Part shown: positions 53,541 to 61,713 of the stretch, one piece after another | Position numbering within the stretch: the stretch's first letter is position 1 | How the letters are laid out: each line of letters starts with the position of its first letter | Assembly (NCBI RefSeq): GCF_000772045.1 | Contig: NZ_CP009754.1 | Location: 6,014,001 to 6,078,000, forward strand | Length of the DNA: 64,000 nucleotides | Reading direction: 5' to 3' | From: Streptomyces sp. CCM_MD2014 | Lineage (GTDB): Bacteria > Actinomycetota > Actinomycetes > Streptomycetales > Streptomycetaceae | Position numbers and translations under genes: made by a program | Notes under the pieces: generated by a model | The model's database searches: none | Told to the model about the DNA's origin: nothing | The model's input: the letters and a program-made list of their open reading frames with translations, nothing else

Positions 53541-54917
53541 TCACATGTGCTCTCCAGAGCGACGATCACCTGTTCCAGGGAACAACTGCTCGCTTGTTCG
53601 GATCACGCCAAGCTCGGCCAGGTCCTGGGGACGCAGGCGCAGTCGACCGGCCGTTTCCTCCACCTCCTCCGGCGGGCGCTTCAGGATCGCCGCCGCGTGC
53701 TCCGGCGCGATGACCGAGAAGTAGCTGTCCGGGGTGGCCCAGGTGGCGCCGGGCGCGGCCAGGGCCAGCGCACCGCCCGAGCCGCCCTCGCCGATCACCA
53801 GCGTGGTGACCGGCGTGCGCACCGAGGCGACGGCGCCGAACAGGTCCGCGATCGCCGGACCCGCCCCCTGCCGCTCCGCCTCCGCGTCGTTGGCCGCACC
53901 CGGCGTGTCCACCAGGGTCAGCACCGGGATGCCGAGCCGGTCCGCGAGGTGGACGAGCCGGGTCGCGGTGCGGTACCCGGCGGGCCGGGTCGCCGCGCCC
54001 GTCTGGGCGGCGTACGCGACCGTGCGCCCCGCGTGCGTGCCGAAGCCGCACAGCATGCCCTCCGGGTCCCGGCCGCCGCAGCGGTCGCCGGACAGGGCGA
54101 CCCGTTCGGTGAAGTAGGCGTCCAGGTACGCCCCCGCGCGCGGGCGTCCGGGGGCACGGGCCCGGCGCACCGCCTCCCAGCCGCCGGCCGGCAGGTCCCG
54201 CGCGCCCAGCGGCTGAGGCACCGGCGCCGGAGTACCGGACGGCGTCGTCAGCAGCCGCAGCCACCGCCCCAGCGTCGCGCGCAGCTCCCCGGGCGGCACG
54301 ACGGCGTCCGCGCTGCCCGCCGCCACCTGCGCCTCGGCCGTGTACGCCGCCGGGTCGGCGTCCGGCGGCCGGACCCGCGACCCGGCGAAGCCGACCTGGG
54401 CGCCGGGCAGGGCGAGGACCACGTCGGCGCCCGCGCCCAGCGTCGCCCAGCCGCCCCCGGTCGCCGGGTCCCGCACCACCGCGACCTGCGCGAGACCGGC
54501 CGCGCGGGTCAGCGCCGACTGCCGGGCCACCCGCTGCAGCTGGGTCAGCGCGAGCATCCCCTCCTGCATCCGGCTGCCGCCGGTCGCGACCAACGGCACC
54601 ACGGGCAGCCGGTGTTCACGAGCGAACGCGTACGCGGCCTCAAGACGGTCGCCGGTGCGGTGGCCCAGCGAGCCGCCGAGGAAGCCGAACTCGAAGGAGA
54701 CGAGCACGACCCGGGTGCCCTCGATCTCGCCGGTGCCGCAGACGACGGACTCCGTCTCGCCGGTGCGCTCGGCGGCGCGGGCCCGCGAGGCGTCGTAACC
54801 GGGCCAGCCGAGCGGGCCGTCGGGCCGCCACGGGCCGTCCGCGTGCGGGAGTTCGGCGAAGGTGGCGTCGTCGGTGACCAGGGCGAGGAACTCCCGCGCG
54901 GTCAGGCGCTCAGTCAT
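53541..54917 (-). CDS. Acetyl/acyl-CoA carboxyltransferase, fused beta-alpha halves
   Basis: A 458-residue carboxyltransferase of the biotin-dependent acyl-CoA carboxylase family. The N-half has AccD features (FEFGFLGGSLGHRTGDRLEAAYAFA, ATGGSRMQEGMLALTQ) but no Cys4 zinc finger. The C-half is AccA-like (VALSGDRCGGRDP, LVDTPGAANDAEAERQGAGPAIA, VIGEGGSGGALALAAPG). Such short fused proteins move carboxyl groups from carboxybiotin to acyl-CoA. Its ATG overlaps the matB stop by 8 nt, so the two are coupled and both supply or use malonyl-type CoA esters. No biotin carboxylase gene is nearby. From memory the pair matches SCO2445-SCO2444 of S. coelicolor. Confidence 0.9.
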   Translation of the reverse strand: MTERLTAREFLALVTDDATFAELPHADGPWRPDGPLGWPGYDASRARAAERTGETESVVCGTGEIEGTRVVLVSFEFGFLGGSLGHRTGDRLEAAYAFAREHRLPVVPLVATGGSRMQEGMLALTQLQRVARQSALTRAAGLAQVAVVRDPATGGGWATLGAGADVVLALPGAQVGFAGSRVRPPDADPAAYTAEAQVAAGSADAVVPPGELRATLGRWLRLLTTPSGTPAPVPQPLGARDLPAGGWEAVRRARAPGRPRAGAYLDAYFTERVALSGDRCGGRDPEGMLCGFGTHAGRTVAYAAQTGAATRPAGYRTATRLVHLADRLGIPVLTLVDTPGAANDAEAERQGAGPAIADLFGAVASVRTPVTTLVIGEGGSGGALALAAPGATWATPDSYFSVIAPEHAAAILKRPPEEVEETAGRLRLRPQDLAELGVIRTSEQLFPGTGDRRSGEHM

Positions 54918-56385
54918 GGCCCAGCGCCCGCTTCATGACCTTCCCCATGTCGTTGCGGGGCAGCGCGTCGAGGTGGCGGACGACGCGGGGCCGCTTGTGC
55001 GGGGCGAGCCGGCCCGCCACATGGTCGGCCAGCGTGCCGAGGGCGGGCGGCGCGGCGGGGTCGGCCGGCACGATCCAGGCCACGATCCGCTCCCCGAGGT
55101 CCGGGTCGGGTTCGCCGGTGACGGCGGCCTCGCGCACCGCCGGGTGTTCGAGCAGCGCGTTCTCGATCTCCCCGGCGCCGATCTTGTAGCCGCCGCTCTT
55201 GATCAGGTCGGTGGCCTTGCGGCCGACGATGCGGACGTAGCCGTCGGGGTCGCGCACCGCCATGTCGCCGGTGCGGAAGAAGCCGTCCGCGGTGAAGGCG
55301 GCGGCGGTGGCGTCGGGGCGGTTGAGGTACTCCGTGAACAGGTTCGGGCCGCGCACCTGGATCTCGCCGACGCTCTCCCCGTCCAGGTCCGCGATCGGCG
55401 TGCCGTCCTCCTCCACCAGCCGCAGCTCCACGCCCGGCAGCGGCACGCCCACCGTCCCGGCGCGCGGCTCGCCGTCGGCCCGCACACTGGTGTTCATCAG
55501 CGTCTCGGTCATGCCGTACCGCTCGATCACCCGGCGGCCGGTGACGGCGGCGATGCGCTCGTGGTCGTGCACCGGCAGCGCGGCCGACCCCGACACCAGC
55601 AGCCGGGCCCCGGCGAGCGCCTTCGCCAGCTCCGGGTCGCCGGGGAGCGTCTCGGCGATCCGGTGGTACATCGTGGGTACGCCGAACAGCATGGTCGCGC
55701 CGTCGTTCAGCTCCCGCGCGGCGCCCTCGGTCGAGAACCTGCCCAGGTGGCGCACCGAGCCGCCCCGGCGCAGCGGGCCGAGGACGCCGAGGACCAGCCC
55801 GTGCACGTGGAACAGCGGCAGCCCCTGCACCAGGACGTCGTCGCCGGTCCACCGCCAGGCGTCGGCGAGCGCGTCCAGGGTCGCCGCCAGGGCGCGCCGG
55901 GGGATGACGGCGCCCTTGGGCGGGCCGGTGGTGCCGGAGGTGTAGACGACGAGCGCGGGGTCGCCCTCGTCGGCGTGCTCCTCGGGGACGGCCCCGCGGG
56001 CCCGGGCGTCGACGTCGACGCGTTCCAGGGCGGCGAGCGCGGGCGGGAGTTCGGCGTCCGGGGGCGCCAGGACCAGGGAGGGCGCGCTGTCGGCGAGGAT
56101 GTGCGCGAGTTCCCTGTCGCCCGACTTCGGGTTGAGCGGCACGGCCGCGACCCCGGCCAGCAGCGCCGCGACCACGGCGACGGCGGTCTCCATCGCCGGG
56201 GAGGCCCAGACGGCGACCCGGCCGGCGCCGCCGATCCGCCCGGCCGTGGCGCCCGCCGCGGCGGCGAGTTCCGCGTAGGTCAGGGAACGCTCGCCGAACC
56301 GCAGCGCCGGCCGGTCCGCGGCGGCCCCGGTGTCCGCGAGAGCGGGGAAGAGCGGTGACGCGTGACCCTTCTGCATCTCTGTCAT
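54910..56385 (-). CDS. matB: Malonyl-CoA synthetase MatB
   Basis: A 491-residue acyl-adenylate ligase that makes malonyl- or methylmalonyl-CoA from the free acid, ATP and CoA. The P-loop YTSGTTGPPKGAVIPRRAL, the ERYGMTETLMNT block, the hinge region VGRKATDLIKSGGYKIGAGEIE and the C-terminal catalytic Lys in MGKVMKRALG are all present. The sequence is near-identical, as I recall it, to the structurally characterised S. coelicolor MatB (SCO2444, 485 residues). The ATG at 56385 lacks a clear ribosome site; the in-frame ATG three codons on is also possible. It is coupled to the downstream carboxyltransferase and follows the biosynthetic-type operon after a 75-nt gap containing a hairpin. Confidence 0.95.
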   Translation of the reverse strand: MTEMQKGHASPLFPALADTGAAADRPALRFGERSLTYAELAAAAGATAGRIGGAGRVAVWASPAMETAVAVVAALLAGVAAVPLNPKSGDRELAHILADSAPSLVLAPPDAELPPALAALERVDVDARARGAVPEEHADEGDPALVVYTSGTTGPPKGAVIPRRALAATLDALADAWRWTGDDVLVQGLPLFHVHGLVLGVLGPLRRGGSVRHLGRFSTEGAARELNDGATMLFGVPTMYHRIAETLPGDPELAKALAGARLLVSGSAALPVHDHERIAAVTGRRVIERYGMTETLMNTSVRADGEPRAGTVGVPLPGVELRLVEEDGTPIADLDGESVGEIQVRGPNLFTEYLNRPDATAAAFTADGFFRTGDMAVRDPDGYVRIVGRKATDLIKSGGYKIGAGEIENALLEHPAVREAAVTGEPDPDLGERIVAWIVPADPAAPPALGTLADHVAGRLAPHKRPRVVRHLDALPRNDMGKVMKRALGHD

Positions 56386-56409
56386 GGCTCATTGTTGAGC
56401 ACGGGCGGA

Positions 56410-56454
56410 CGGGGTGTCGACGCGGTCCGGCACCGCCTGCGCCCCGACACCCCG
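56410..56454 (-). terminator. Hairpin between the flavin monooxygenase gene and matB
   Basis: CGGGGTGTCG (56410-56419) pairs perfectly with CGACACCCCG (56445-56454), and the 25-nt loop holds a second stem GCGGT/ACCGC. It lies right after the stop at 56460 and so may end the upstream operon before matB. Confidence 0.5.
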
Positions 56455-56459
56455 CACCC

Positions 56460-57560
56460 TCAGCCGTTCCGTCCGGCGCGTTCGTGCCGGCGCAGCAGCG
56501 GCAGCACCCGCGTGTAGAAGATCCGCATCTCGTCCCGGGTCGGCCAGCCGGAGAAGATGAACTCGCTGATGCCGGCCGCCTTGTACTCGTACAGGTACGC
56601 GGCGACCTCCTCGTAGCTGCCCACCACGCACAGGGCCGGTCCGCCGCGGTAGGCCACGGCACCGGAGTACAGCATGGGGGAGAGCCAGTCGGACTCCGCG
56701 GACTCGGCCAGTTGGAAGGACGTGTTCACGGCCACCGAATCGGAGGCCGCCACGGCGCTCGCGATCATCTTGCGGTGCTCTTCGTCGGGGTTCCGCATCA
56801 GCTCGGCGAGATCAGCCAGCGCCTCCTCGCGGGTCTCCCGCGCCAGCACGTGCATGCGGGTTCCCACCCGGCCGCCCTGCGTCAGCACGGGCTTCGCCGC
56901 CGCGGCCAGCCCCTCGGGGGTGTCGCCGTACCGCAGCCAGCAGTCGCCGTGGTCCAGGGCGGTCTGCTGGGCCACCTCGGACGCCCCGCTGATGTAGATC
57001 TCGGGACGGCCTCCGTCCTTGTAGCCCAGGCCCAGCCGCGCGCCCTCGACGCGGTAGTGGTCGCCCTGGTAGGACACCGGGGCCTCCTCGCGCCAGAGCC
57101 GGTGGAGGATCTCCAGGAACTCGTTGGACCGCGCGTAACGATCGTCGTGCGCCAGGAAGTCCCCGTAGCCCGCCTGCTCGGCCGGGGAGGTGCCGGCGAC
57201 CAGGTTGAGGGAGATCCGCCCGTCCGACATCCACGAGACCGTGTTGACCACCTGGGCGAAGAGCGTCGGAGAGAGCAGTCCCGGACGGTAGGCGAGGAGG
57301 AACTTGACCCGGCGCGTCTCGCGGACCAGGGCGCCCAGTACGGGAAGCGGGTCGGGCATGTGGGAGCCGATCCCCATGAGGAGCGAGTCGACCCCCAGGT
57401 CGTCCGCCTCCTTCGCGAAGTCGACGATCCCCTCGAAGTCGAGCCGGCCGGTCCCGTATTTCCCCGACGCCTTCTGCTGGCCGCTGAGCGGCGAGTTCCA
57501 GTGCACGCGCAGCTCGTTCGAGTCCGGCTGCGGTTGGCTTGACAAGCTACTGGCGACCAC
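56460..57560 (-). CDS. LLM-class flavin-dependent monooxygenase (SsuD-like)
   Basis: A 366-residue luciferase-like TIM-barrel enzyme, closest in pattern to FMNH2-dependent alkanesulfonate monooxygenases (SsuD). Visible blocks are LGVDSLLMGIGSHMPDPLPVLGALV, FLLAYRPGLLSPTLFAQ, GRISLNLVAGTSPAEQAGYGDFLAHDDRYARSNEF split over the barrel, and the end GISEFIFSGWPTRDE. It would need a flavin reductase acting in trans; none is seen here. The GTG at 57560 has GGAAGGTGAG upstream. It is the last gene of a minus-strand run, 35 nt after the PhzF-fold gene. In this context a tailoring oxidation of an amino-acid or peptide product is more likely than sulfonate use, but the substrate is unknown. Confidence 0.9.
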   Translation of the reverse strand: MVASSLSSQPQPDSNELRVHWNSPLSGQQKASGKYGTGRLDFEGIVDFAKEADDLGVDSLLMGIGSHMPDPLPVLGALVRETRRVKFLLAYRPGLLSPTLFAQVVNTVSWMSDGRISLNLVAGTSPAEQAGYGDFLAHDDRYARSNEFLEILHRLWREEAPVSYQGDHYRVEGARLGLGYKDGGRPEIYISGASEVAQQTALDHGDCWLRYGDTPEGLAAAAKPVLTQGGRVGTRMHVLARETREEALADLAELMRNPDEEHRKMIASAVAASDSVAVNTSFQLAESAESDWLSPMLYSGAVAYRGGPALCVVGSYEEVAAYLYEYKAAGISEFIFSGWPTRDEMRIFYTRVLPLLRRHERAGRNG

Positions 57561-57595
57561 GTTCTCACCTTCCGATGGCTCAGGATCTGTTGCTG

Positions 57596-58441
57596 CTACT
57601 GCGTCGGGACCCGTGCGACGCCGCCGACGTCGACGCGCAGGTCCCCTCCCGCCGTGGCGGTGACGGTGGCCGGGCTGCCGAGGGCGTCGCCCATGTCGGC
57701 CGCGATCCGGTGGATGCCCCGGCCGGCCAGGTGCGCGGCGAGACACGCGGTGCCGTTGGCGTTGGCGACGTCCTCCGGGACGCCGATCGACGGGGCGAAC
57801 ATCCGGGCCGCGAGCGTGCCCCCGGGCGACGGTGCCGAGTACACGTAGGCGCCGAGCAGACCGAACCGGTCGCAGGCCGCCCCGAGACGGTCGAGGTCCG
57901 GGCGCAGCGCGGTGAGCCGGGCCCGGGTGGCGACCGGCACCAGCACGCGTGCGCGGCCCACGCCGGCGATCCGTACGTCCGGCCCGCACTCGTCCGGCGT
58001 GAGCCCGAGGGCCGGAAGGACGAGGGCGTGTTCCTGCGCGGTGGGTTCGCGCAGGTCGACGGGCCCGGGATCGAAGGCGGCGGTGATCAGCTCGCCGTGC
58101 CGCTCGGCCCGCCCCGCGAAGACGCGCCCCCCGGCACGGAGCGTGATCCGGAAGGGCCCGGCACCGTCGTGCCGGGCCGCGAGGAGGGCGAGGGCGGCGA
58201 CCGTCCCGTGTCCGCAGGCGGGCAGTTCGCCCACCGCGGTGAAGAACCGCAGCTCGGCGGCGTCGCCGGCGCGGCGCACGTACACGGCGTGCGACGTGCC
58301 CAGGGCGACGGCGGTCCGGCACCGCTCCTCGACGCCCGGCGACGGGGCGGCCGCGTCGTCCTCCAGCACGACTGCCGTGGGACTGCCGCCCGCGCCGTCC
58401 CGCAGGCACGCGCGGACGACCGTCGCGTCCGGCGCGCTCAC
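57596..58441 (-). CDS. PhzF-fold isomerase/epimerase family protein
   Basis: A 281-residue protein with the two-lobed PhzF/DapF fold: first-lobe motif LRFFTAVGELPACGHGTVAALALLA and second-lobe motif RMFAPSIGVPEDVANANGTACLAAHLA. PhzF enzymes use a conserved Glu in a SETxF segment for proton shift; the aligned segment here is GTSHAVYV, so Glu is His. The Cys residues in ACGH and GTAC lie near where DapF-type racemases place their two catalytic Cys, so an epimerase-like chemistry is possible. The start is GTG at 58441, 7 nt after the PhyH stop. It is probably cotranscribed with the flanking oxygenase genes and modifies the same product. Confidence 0.87.
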   Translation of the reverse strand: MSAPDATVVRACLRDGAGGSPTAVVLEDDAAAPSPGVEERCRTAVALGTSHAVYVRRAGDAAELRFFTAVGELPACGHGTVAALALLAARHDGAGPFRITLRAGGRVFAGRAERHGELITAAFDPGPVDLREPTAQEHALVLPALGLTPDECGPDVRIAGVGRARVLVPVATRARLTALRPDLDRLGAACDRFGLLGAYVYSAPSPGGTLAARMFAPSIGVPEDVANANGTACLAAHLAGRGIHRIAADMGDALGSPATVTATAGGDLRVDVGGVARVPTQ

Positions 58442-58448
58442 GGGGCTG

Positions 58449-59324
58449 TCACTTGGCTTCCTCCAGCGTGGCGTACCCCGTGGCCGCCGAGGCGGTCTCC
58501 GCGCCTTCCTGGAGCTGGAAGAGCGAGCCGAAGGGGCGCTCCGCGAGGGGGAGGCGCCACGCCCCGGCCTCCACGCGTGCCGTGTCCGACGCGCTGCCGC
58601 GCAGCACCCGCACCCCGGCCTCGTTGTGGCCCGCGTGCGCGCCGAAGTGGATCGGGTAGGCGTCGGCCGCCCGGTAGGCCGGCAGGAAGGCGCGGCGGTA
58701 CCGGTCGGAGCGGTTCGGGGAGGAGTAGTGCAGGAGCAGGGGGTGGATGAAGATCACGCTGCCGGCCGGCGCCTCGATGGCCACGGCGAGCGACGGGTCG
58801 GGGGCGTCGGCGCCCGCCACCTTGCCGCGGAAGAAGCCGTCCACGTAGTGGTCGGCGAGGCCGCGCAGGTGGGAGCCGGGAACGGCCTGGAGGGCGGAGT
58901 TCTCGGTGGTGGTGTCGTCCAGGTAGACGAGGGCCGTCACCAGGTCGGTGTTGGTGTGGGGGTAGTAGGCGAAGTCCTGGTGCCAGTCCACGACGCTGCC
59001 CACCTGCGGGGCCTTGAGGTGGAGCTTGCTGTAGTGGAACAGGATGTCGGGGCCGATGAGGGCCTCGACCTGGTCGAGCAGTCTGGGATTCGCGGCGGCC
59101 CGCTCGAACGCGCGGTGCTGCTTGGTGGGCGACCAGATCCGGCGGGCCATGCCGTTGTCGCCCGGCTCCACCTCGGCGACGGAGCCGATGTCCGCGACGT
59201 CCAGGATCTCGGTGATGGCGGCGTTGAGCTCGGCGACCTCGTTCGGGTCGAAAAGCCGCTCGGCGACCGCGAAGCCGTTCTCGCGGTACTCCTTGACGAG
59301 CGCGGCAGTCTCGGGTGCGGACAT
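58449..59324 (-). CDS. PhyH-type Fe(II)/2-oxoglutarate dioxygenase
   Basis: A 291-residue phytanoyl-CoA dioxygenase-like enzyme. The iron-binding facial triad is visible as His115 and Asp117 in VVDWHQDFAYYPHTN and His199 in IFIHPLLLHYSSPNRS; the following Arg in SDRYRRA is placed to bind 2-oxoglutarate. ALVYLDDTTTENSALQAVPGSH is the usual core strand. Many bacterial members hydroxylate free or carrier-bound amino acids. ATG at 59324 has AGAGAGGAAA upstream. It opens a tight three-gene set (with PhzF-fold and flavin monooxygenase) and lies only 49 nt beyond a very strong hairpin, so it may have its own start or depend on readthrough. Confidence 0.92.
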   Translation of the reverse strand: MSAPETAALVKEYRENGFAVAERLFDPNEVAELNAAITEILDVADIGSVAEVEPGDNGMARRIWSPTKQHRAFERAAANPRLLDQVEALIGPDILFHYSKLHLKAPQVGSVVDWHQDFAYYPHTNTDLVTALVYLDDTTTENSALQAVPGSHLRGLADHYVDGFFRGKVAGADAPDPSLAVAIEAPAGSVIFIHPLLLHYSSPNRSDRYRRAFLPAYRAADAYPIHFGAHAGHNEAGVRVLRGSASDTARVEAGAWRLPLAERPFGSLFQLQEGAETASAATGYATLEEAK

Positions 59325-59372
59325 GCGCGGTTTCCTCTCTGCTGGGCATCGGGGGTGCGGTCGGGTGGCGTC

Positions 59373-59413
59373 GCGCGGGTCCGGCGGGCGAAGACCGCCC
59401 GCCGGACCCGCGC
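59373..59413 (-). terminator. Very strong 18-bp hairpin inside the biosynthetic cluster
   Basis: Bases 59373-59390 pair perfectly with 59396-59413, leaving a 5-nt loop (AAGAC). Core arm GCGGGTCCGGCGGGC. It lies between the stop of the diiron gene (59532) and the PhyH start (59324), and would split the run into two transcription units or attenuate the second. Confidence 0.75.
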
Positions 59414-59531
59414 CGGCTGCGGGGCGGGACCGCGGAGCGTCCCCGTGGAGCCCGCGCCGGGTTCACCCCTCAGGCGCGCGAGCATCCCCGCGTGCCGGTC
59501 CTGCCGTCGGCGAGGGCCGTGGACGGGCGGG

Positions 59532-60284
59532 TCACACCGCGGCGGCCTGCGGGTGCTTGGCGACGGTGTCCTCGTAGATCTCCCGGAAGAACATCGCGAG
59601 GATCTCCTGGACGTCGTCGATGTACTTGAACACCTGCTGGAAGTCCTCCTCCGTGAAGATGAGCTGCCGGAGGATGTCCCACATCTCCTGGGAGTGGTCC
59701 TCGGTGGTGTCGACGTGGAGGTGGGCGGCCTGCCCCTTGACGTTCTCCTTGCCGAGCCGCTGCTGGAGGTTGTCGACGATGGCCGGCTGGAGCTTCACCT
59801 GGGTGTACTCGACCAGGTAGTTGGAGACCACCGGGGCGAGCGCCGACTCGTGCTCCAGGGCGTAGTAGAAGAAGCCCTCGAAGAGCCGGGTGGACAGGTA
59901 GGGCTCGGTGGCGAGGATCTCCTCCTCGGTGACACCGGCCGCCTCGGCGTCGCTGATGTACAGCTTGTCGTGCAGCATCTCCTCGGCCTGGTACTGCGCG
60001 TAGTCGCGGGCGGCCCTGGGCGAGACCTGGGCGATCTTGTAGATGGCCTTGGACTGGCTGACCCGGGAGAGGCGGATCCGCCACACGTGCTCGATGAGGG
60101 TGCGGCGGTAGTACGCCTGGTGCAGCTCGGGCTCGGTCAGGTGGGACGCGAAGGGGACGGTGGCCTTCCACTCCGCCATCTTCTTGTCCATGTAGCGGTC
60201 GAGTTCGGCCTTCTTCAGACGGCTCTGTTCCTCGTTGTAGAGCGGCTTCGGGTGGTCGATCCCGGTGTTCTTCACGCGGTTCAT
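59532..60284 (-). CDS. Haem-oxygenase-like diiron oxidase/oxygenase (HDO) family protein
   Basis: A 250-residue all-helical protein of the iron-containing redox family that shares the haem oxygenase/TenA/PqqC fold. Likely metal ligands are Glu65 and His66 (TLIEHVWR), Glu102 and His105 (AEEMLHDKL), Glu159, and His188, Asp192 and His197 in HLHVDTTEDHSQE. Characterised relatives in natural-product pathways (for example SznF, BesC, UndA, PolF) use O2 to hydroxylate, desaturate, cyclise or cleave amino-acid and fatty-acid substrates. ATG at 60284 is preceded by AAGGAG. It follows the ATP-grasp gene after 81 nt and ends ahead of the strong hairpin. The substrate is unknown. Confidence 0.88.
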   Translation of the reverse strand: MNRVKNTGIDHPKPLYNEEQSRLKKAELDRYMDKKMAEWKATVPFASHLTEPELHQAYYRRTLIEHVWRIRLSRVSQSKAIYKIAQVSPRAARDYAQYQAEEMLHDKLYISDAEAAGVTEEEILATEPYLSTRLFEGFFYYALEHESALAPVVSNYLVEYTQVKLQPAIVDNLQQRLGKENVKGQAAHLHVDTTEDHSQEMWDILRQLIFTEEDFQQVFKYIDDVQEILAMFFREIYEDTVAKHPQAAAV

Positions 60285-60365
60285 CGCGTTCTCCTTCGCA
60301 AGAGGGTTCGCAGAGGGACGTTCACGGAAGGGTCAGGGTGGGCGCCGCCCGGCACGGTGGCGGGG

Positions 60366-61682
60366 TCAGCGGTAGCGGACGTGGAAGTGCTCCGTCGCAT
60401 GCCGGTCGAGGAAGGCGATCTCGGCTTCGAGGTCGTCCGCCGCCACGTCCCACAGGGCGTCCATCAGACAGATCCCCCGGTCGGACGCGTCGAGTTCGGT
60501 TCCCTCCGCCACGTGGAGGCGCAGGATCCGGGGCGGGCGGCTGGGCGGCTCGAAGCGGATCTCGTCGATGGTGCGCCCCTTCTCCCCGTACTTGCTGAGG
60601 AACACCGCCGCCCGGGTGGGCGCGCCGGTACGCAGGGCCTCCACCTGGGACGCGCGGGTGAGCCGGTCGCAGAAGGCGTCCTGCTCGCCGTCGGGCAGCA
60701 GCAGGGACTCGGTCCACAGGTCGAGCAGGGAGCACCCGGTGACGGTCTGGGTGCTGGGATTGATGAGACTGCCGCCCATGCGGGGGTTGATCTCGATGAT
60801 CTCCCAGCGCTTCCTCGACTCCCAGTACTTGACCTCGATGTGGAAGGTGCCGGCGGTCAGCCCGCGCTCCTCCAGTGCGGCCAGGCAGCGGGTGACGTGG
60901 TCGGCCCCCTCCAGGACGAGGCCACGGTCGATGCTCGCGGGCGGGCTGACCGACATCCCCTCCAGGGTGGTCCGCTGCAGGCGTTCCACGCGGGCCTTCT
61001 CGTGGACGCACAGGTGGTGGACCCGTCCGTCCAGGACGACGGTCTCGAAGCTGAACTCCGGGCCCTCGACGTACTCCTCGACGAGGAAGTCGTACCGGTC
61101 CATGAAGATCGCCTTCATGCGCCGGTCGGCGCGCATCTGCTCCTGGAGCGCGGGCAGGTCGGCCAGGTCGCCGACGTCGTCCAGGACGAAGGTCGCGAAG
61201 GACGAGGCGCCGCGCACCGGCTTGACGAACCAGCGGGCGGAGGAGTCGAGTTCGGGGAGCGCGCCGGGCGCGAGCCGGCTGACCCGGACCTCGCTCAGCC
61301 CCTCGGCGAAGAGGAAGCGGCGCAGCTCGTACTTGTCGAGGCAGAGGCGCAACGCGGCCGCGGTGGAGTCGCGTGCGCCGATCCTCTCGTTGCACTCGGC
61401 CATCAGGAGCCGGTAGCCCTCGAAGGTGGCGAGGGCGGCGTCGACCCGGTAGCCGCGTTCGGAGAGTTCGCGGACGGCCTTCTCGACGTCGCCGGAGTGC
61501 AGTTCGGCCTCTTCGGTGACCACGCAGTCCGCCAGGTGGCGGCGGGTCTCGTCGAGGACCTCCGGCAGTTCCGGCCGGGAGCTGAGGCCGACCAGGGCCA
61601 CGTCGAGCGCGGCGGCGGCCGCGGCGATCTCCTCGGTGTACGACTTTCCCAGGTGCAGGAGGAGCAGGATCGCTCTCTTCAT
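60366..61682 (-). CDS. ATP-grasp ligase 1
   Basis: A 438-residue ATP-grasp protein of the amino-acid/peptide ligase type. Nucleotide-binding parts are WFVKPVRGASSFATF (about residues 150-164), FLVEEYVEGPEFSFE (about 200-214) and the Mg-binding WEIIEINPRMGGSLIN (about 293-308). The N-terminus (MKRAILLLLHLGKSY) is the usual Rossmann-like first strand and the C-terminal 100 residues form the lid. These enzymes activate a carboxylate as acyl phosphate and join it to an amine, often making dipeptides. ATG at 61682 has GAGGAG 8 nt upstream; an in-frame ATG at 61790 overlaps the preceding gene. A second ATP-grasp gene lies one gene upstream. Confidence 0.9.
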   Translation of the reverse strand: MKRAILLLLHLGKSYTEEIAAAAAALDVALVGLSSRPELPEVLDETRRHLADCVVTEEAELHSGDVEKAVRELSERGYRVDAALATFEGYRLLMAECNERIGARDSTAAALRLCLDKYELRRFLFAEGLSEVRVSRLAPGALPELDSSARWFVKPVRGASSFATFVLDDVGDLADLPALQEQMRADRRMKAIFMDRYDFLVEEYVEGPEFSFETVVLDGRVHHLCVHEKARVERLQRTTLEGMSVSPPASIDRGLVLEGADHVTRCLAALEERGLTAGTFHIEVKYWESRKRWEIIEINPRMGGSLINPSTQTVTGCSLLDLWTESLLLPDGEQDAFCDRLTRASQVEALRTGAPTRAAVFLSKYGEKGRTIDEIRFEPPSRPPRILRLHVAEGTELDASDRGICLMDALWDVAADDLEAEIAFLDRHATEHFHVRYR

Positions 61683-61713
61683 CGGTGCATCTCCTCGAAG
61701 TCCGGGACCGCCC

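Noticed and set aside
53351..53569. 72-residue extended version of the small peptide gene
   Set aside because: The added N-terminal part is Cys/Arg-rich and lacks a ribosome site, whereas the internal ATG at 53410 has AAGGAG 10 nt upstream.
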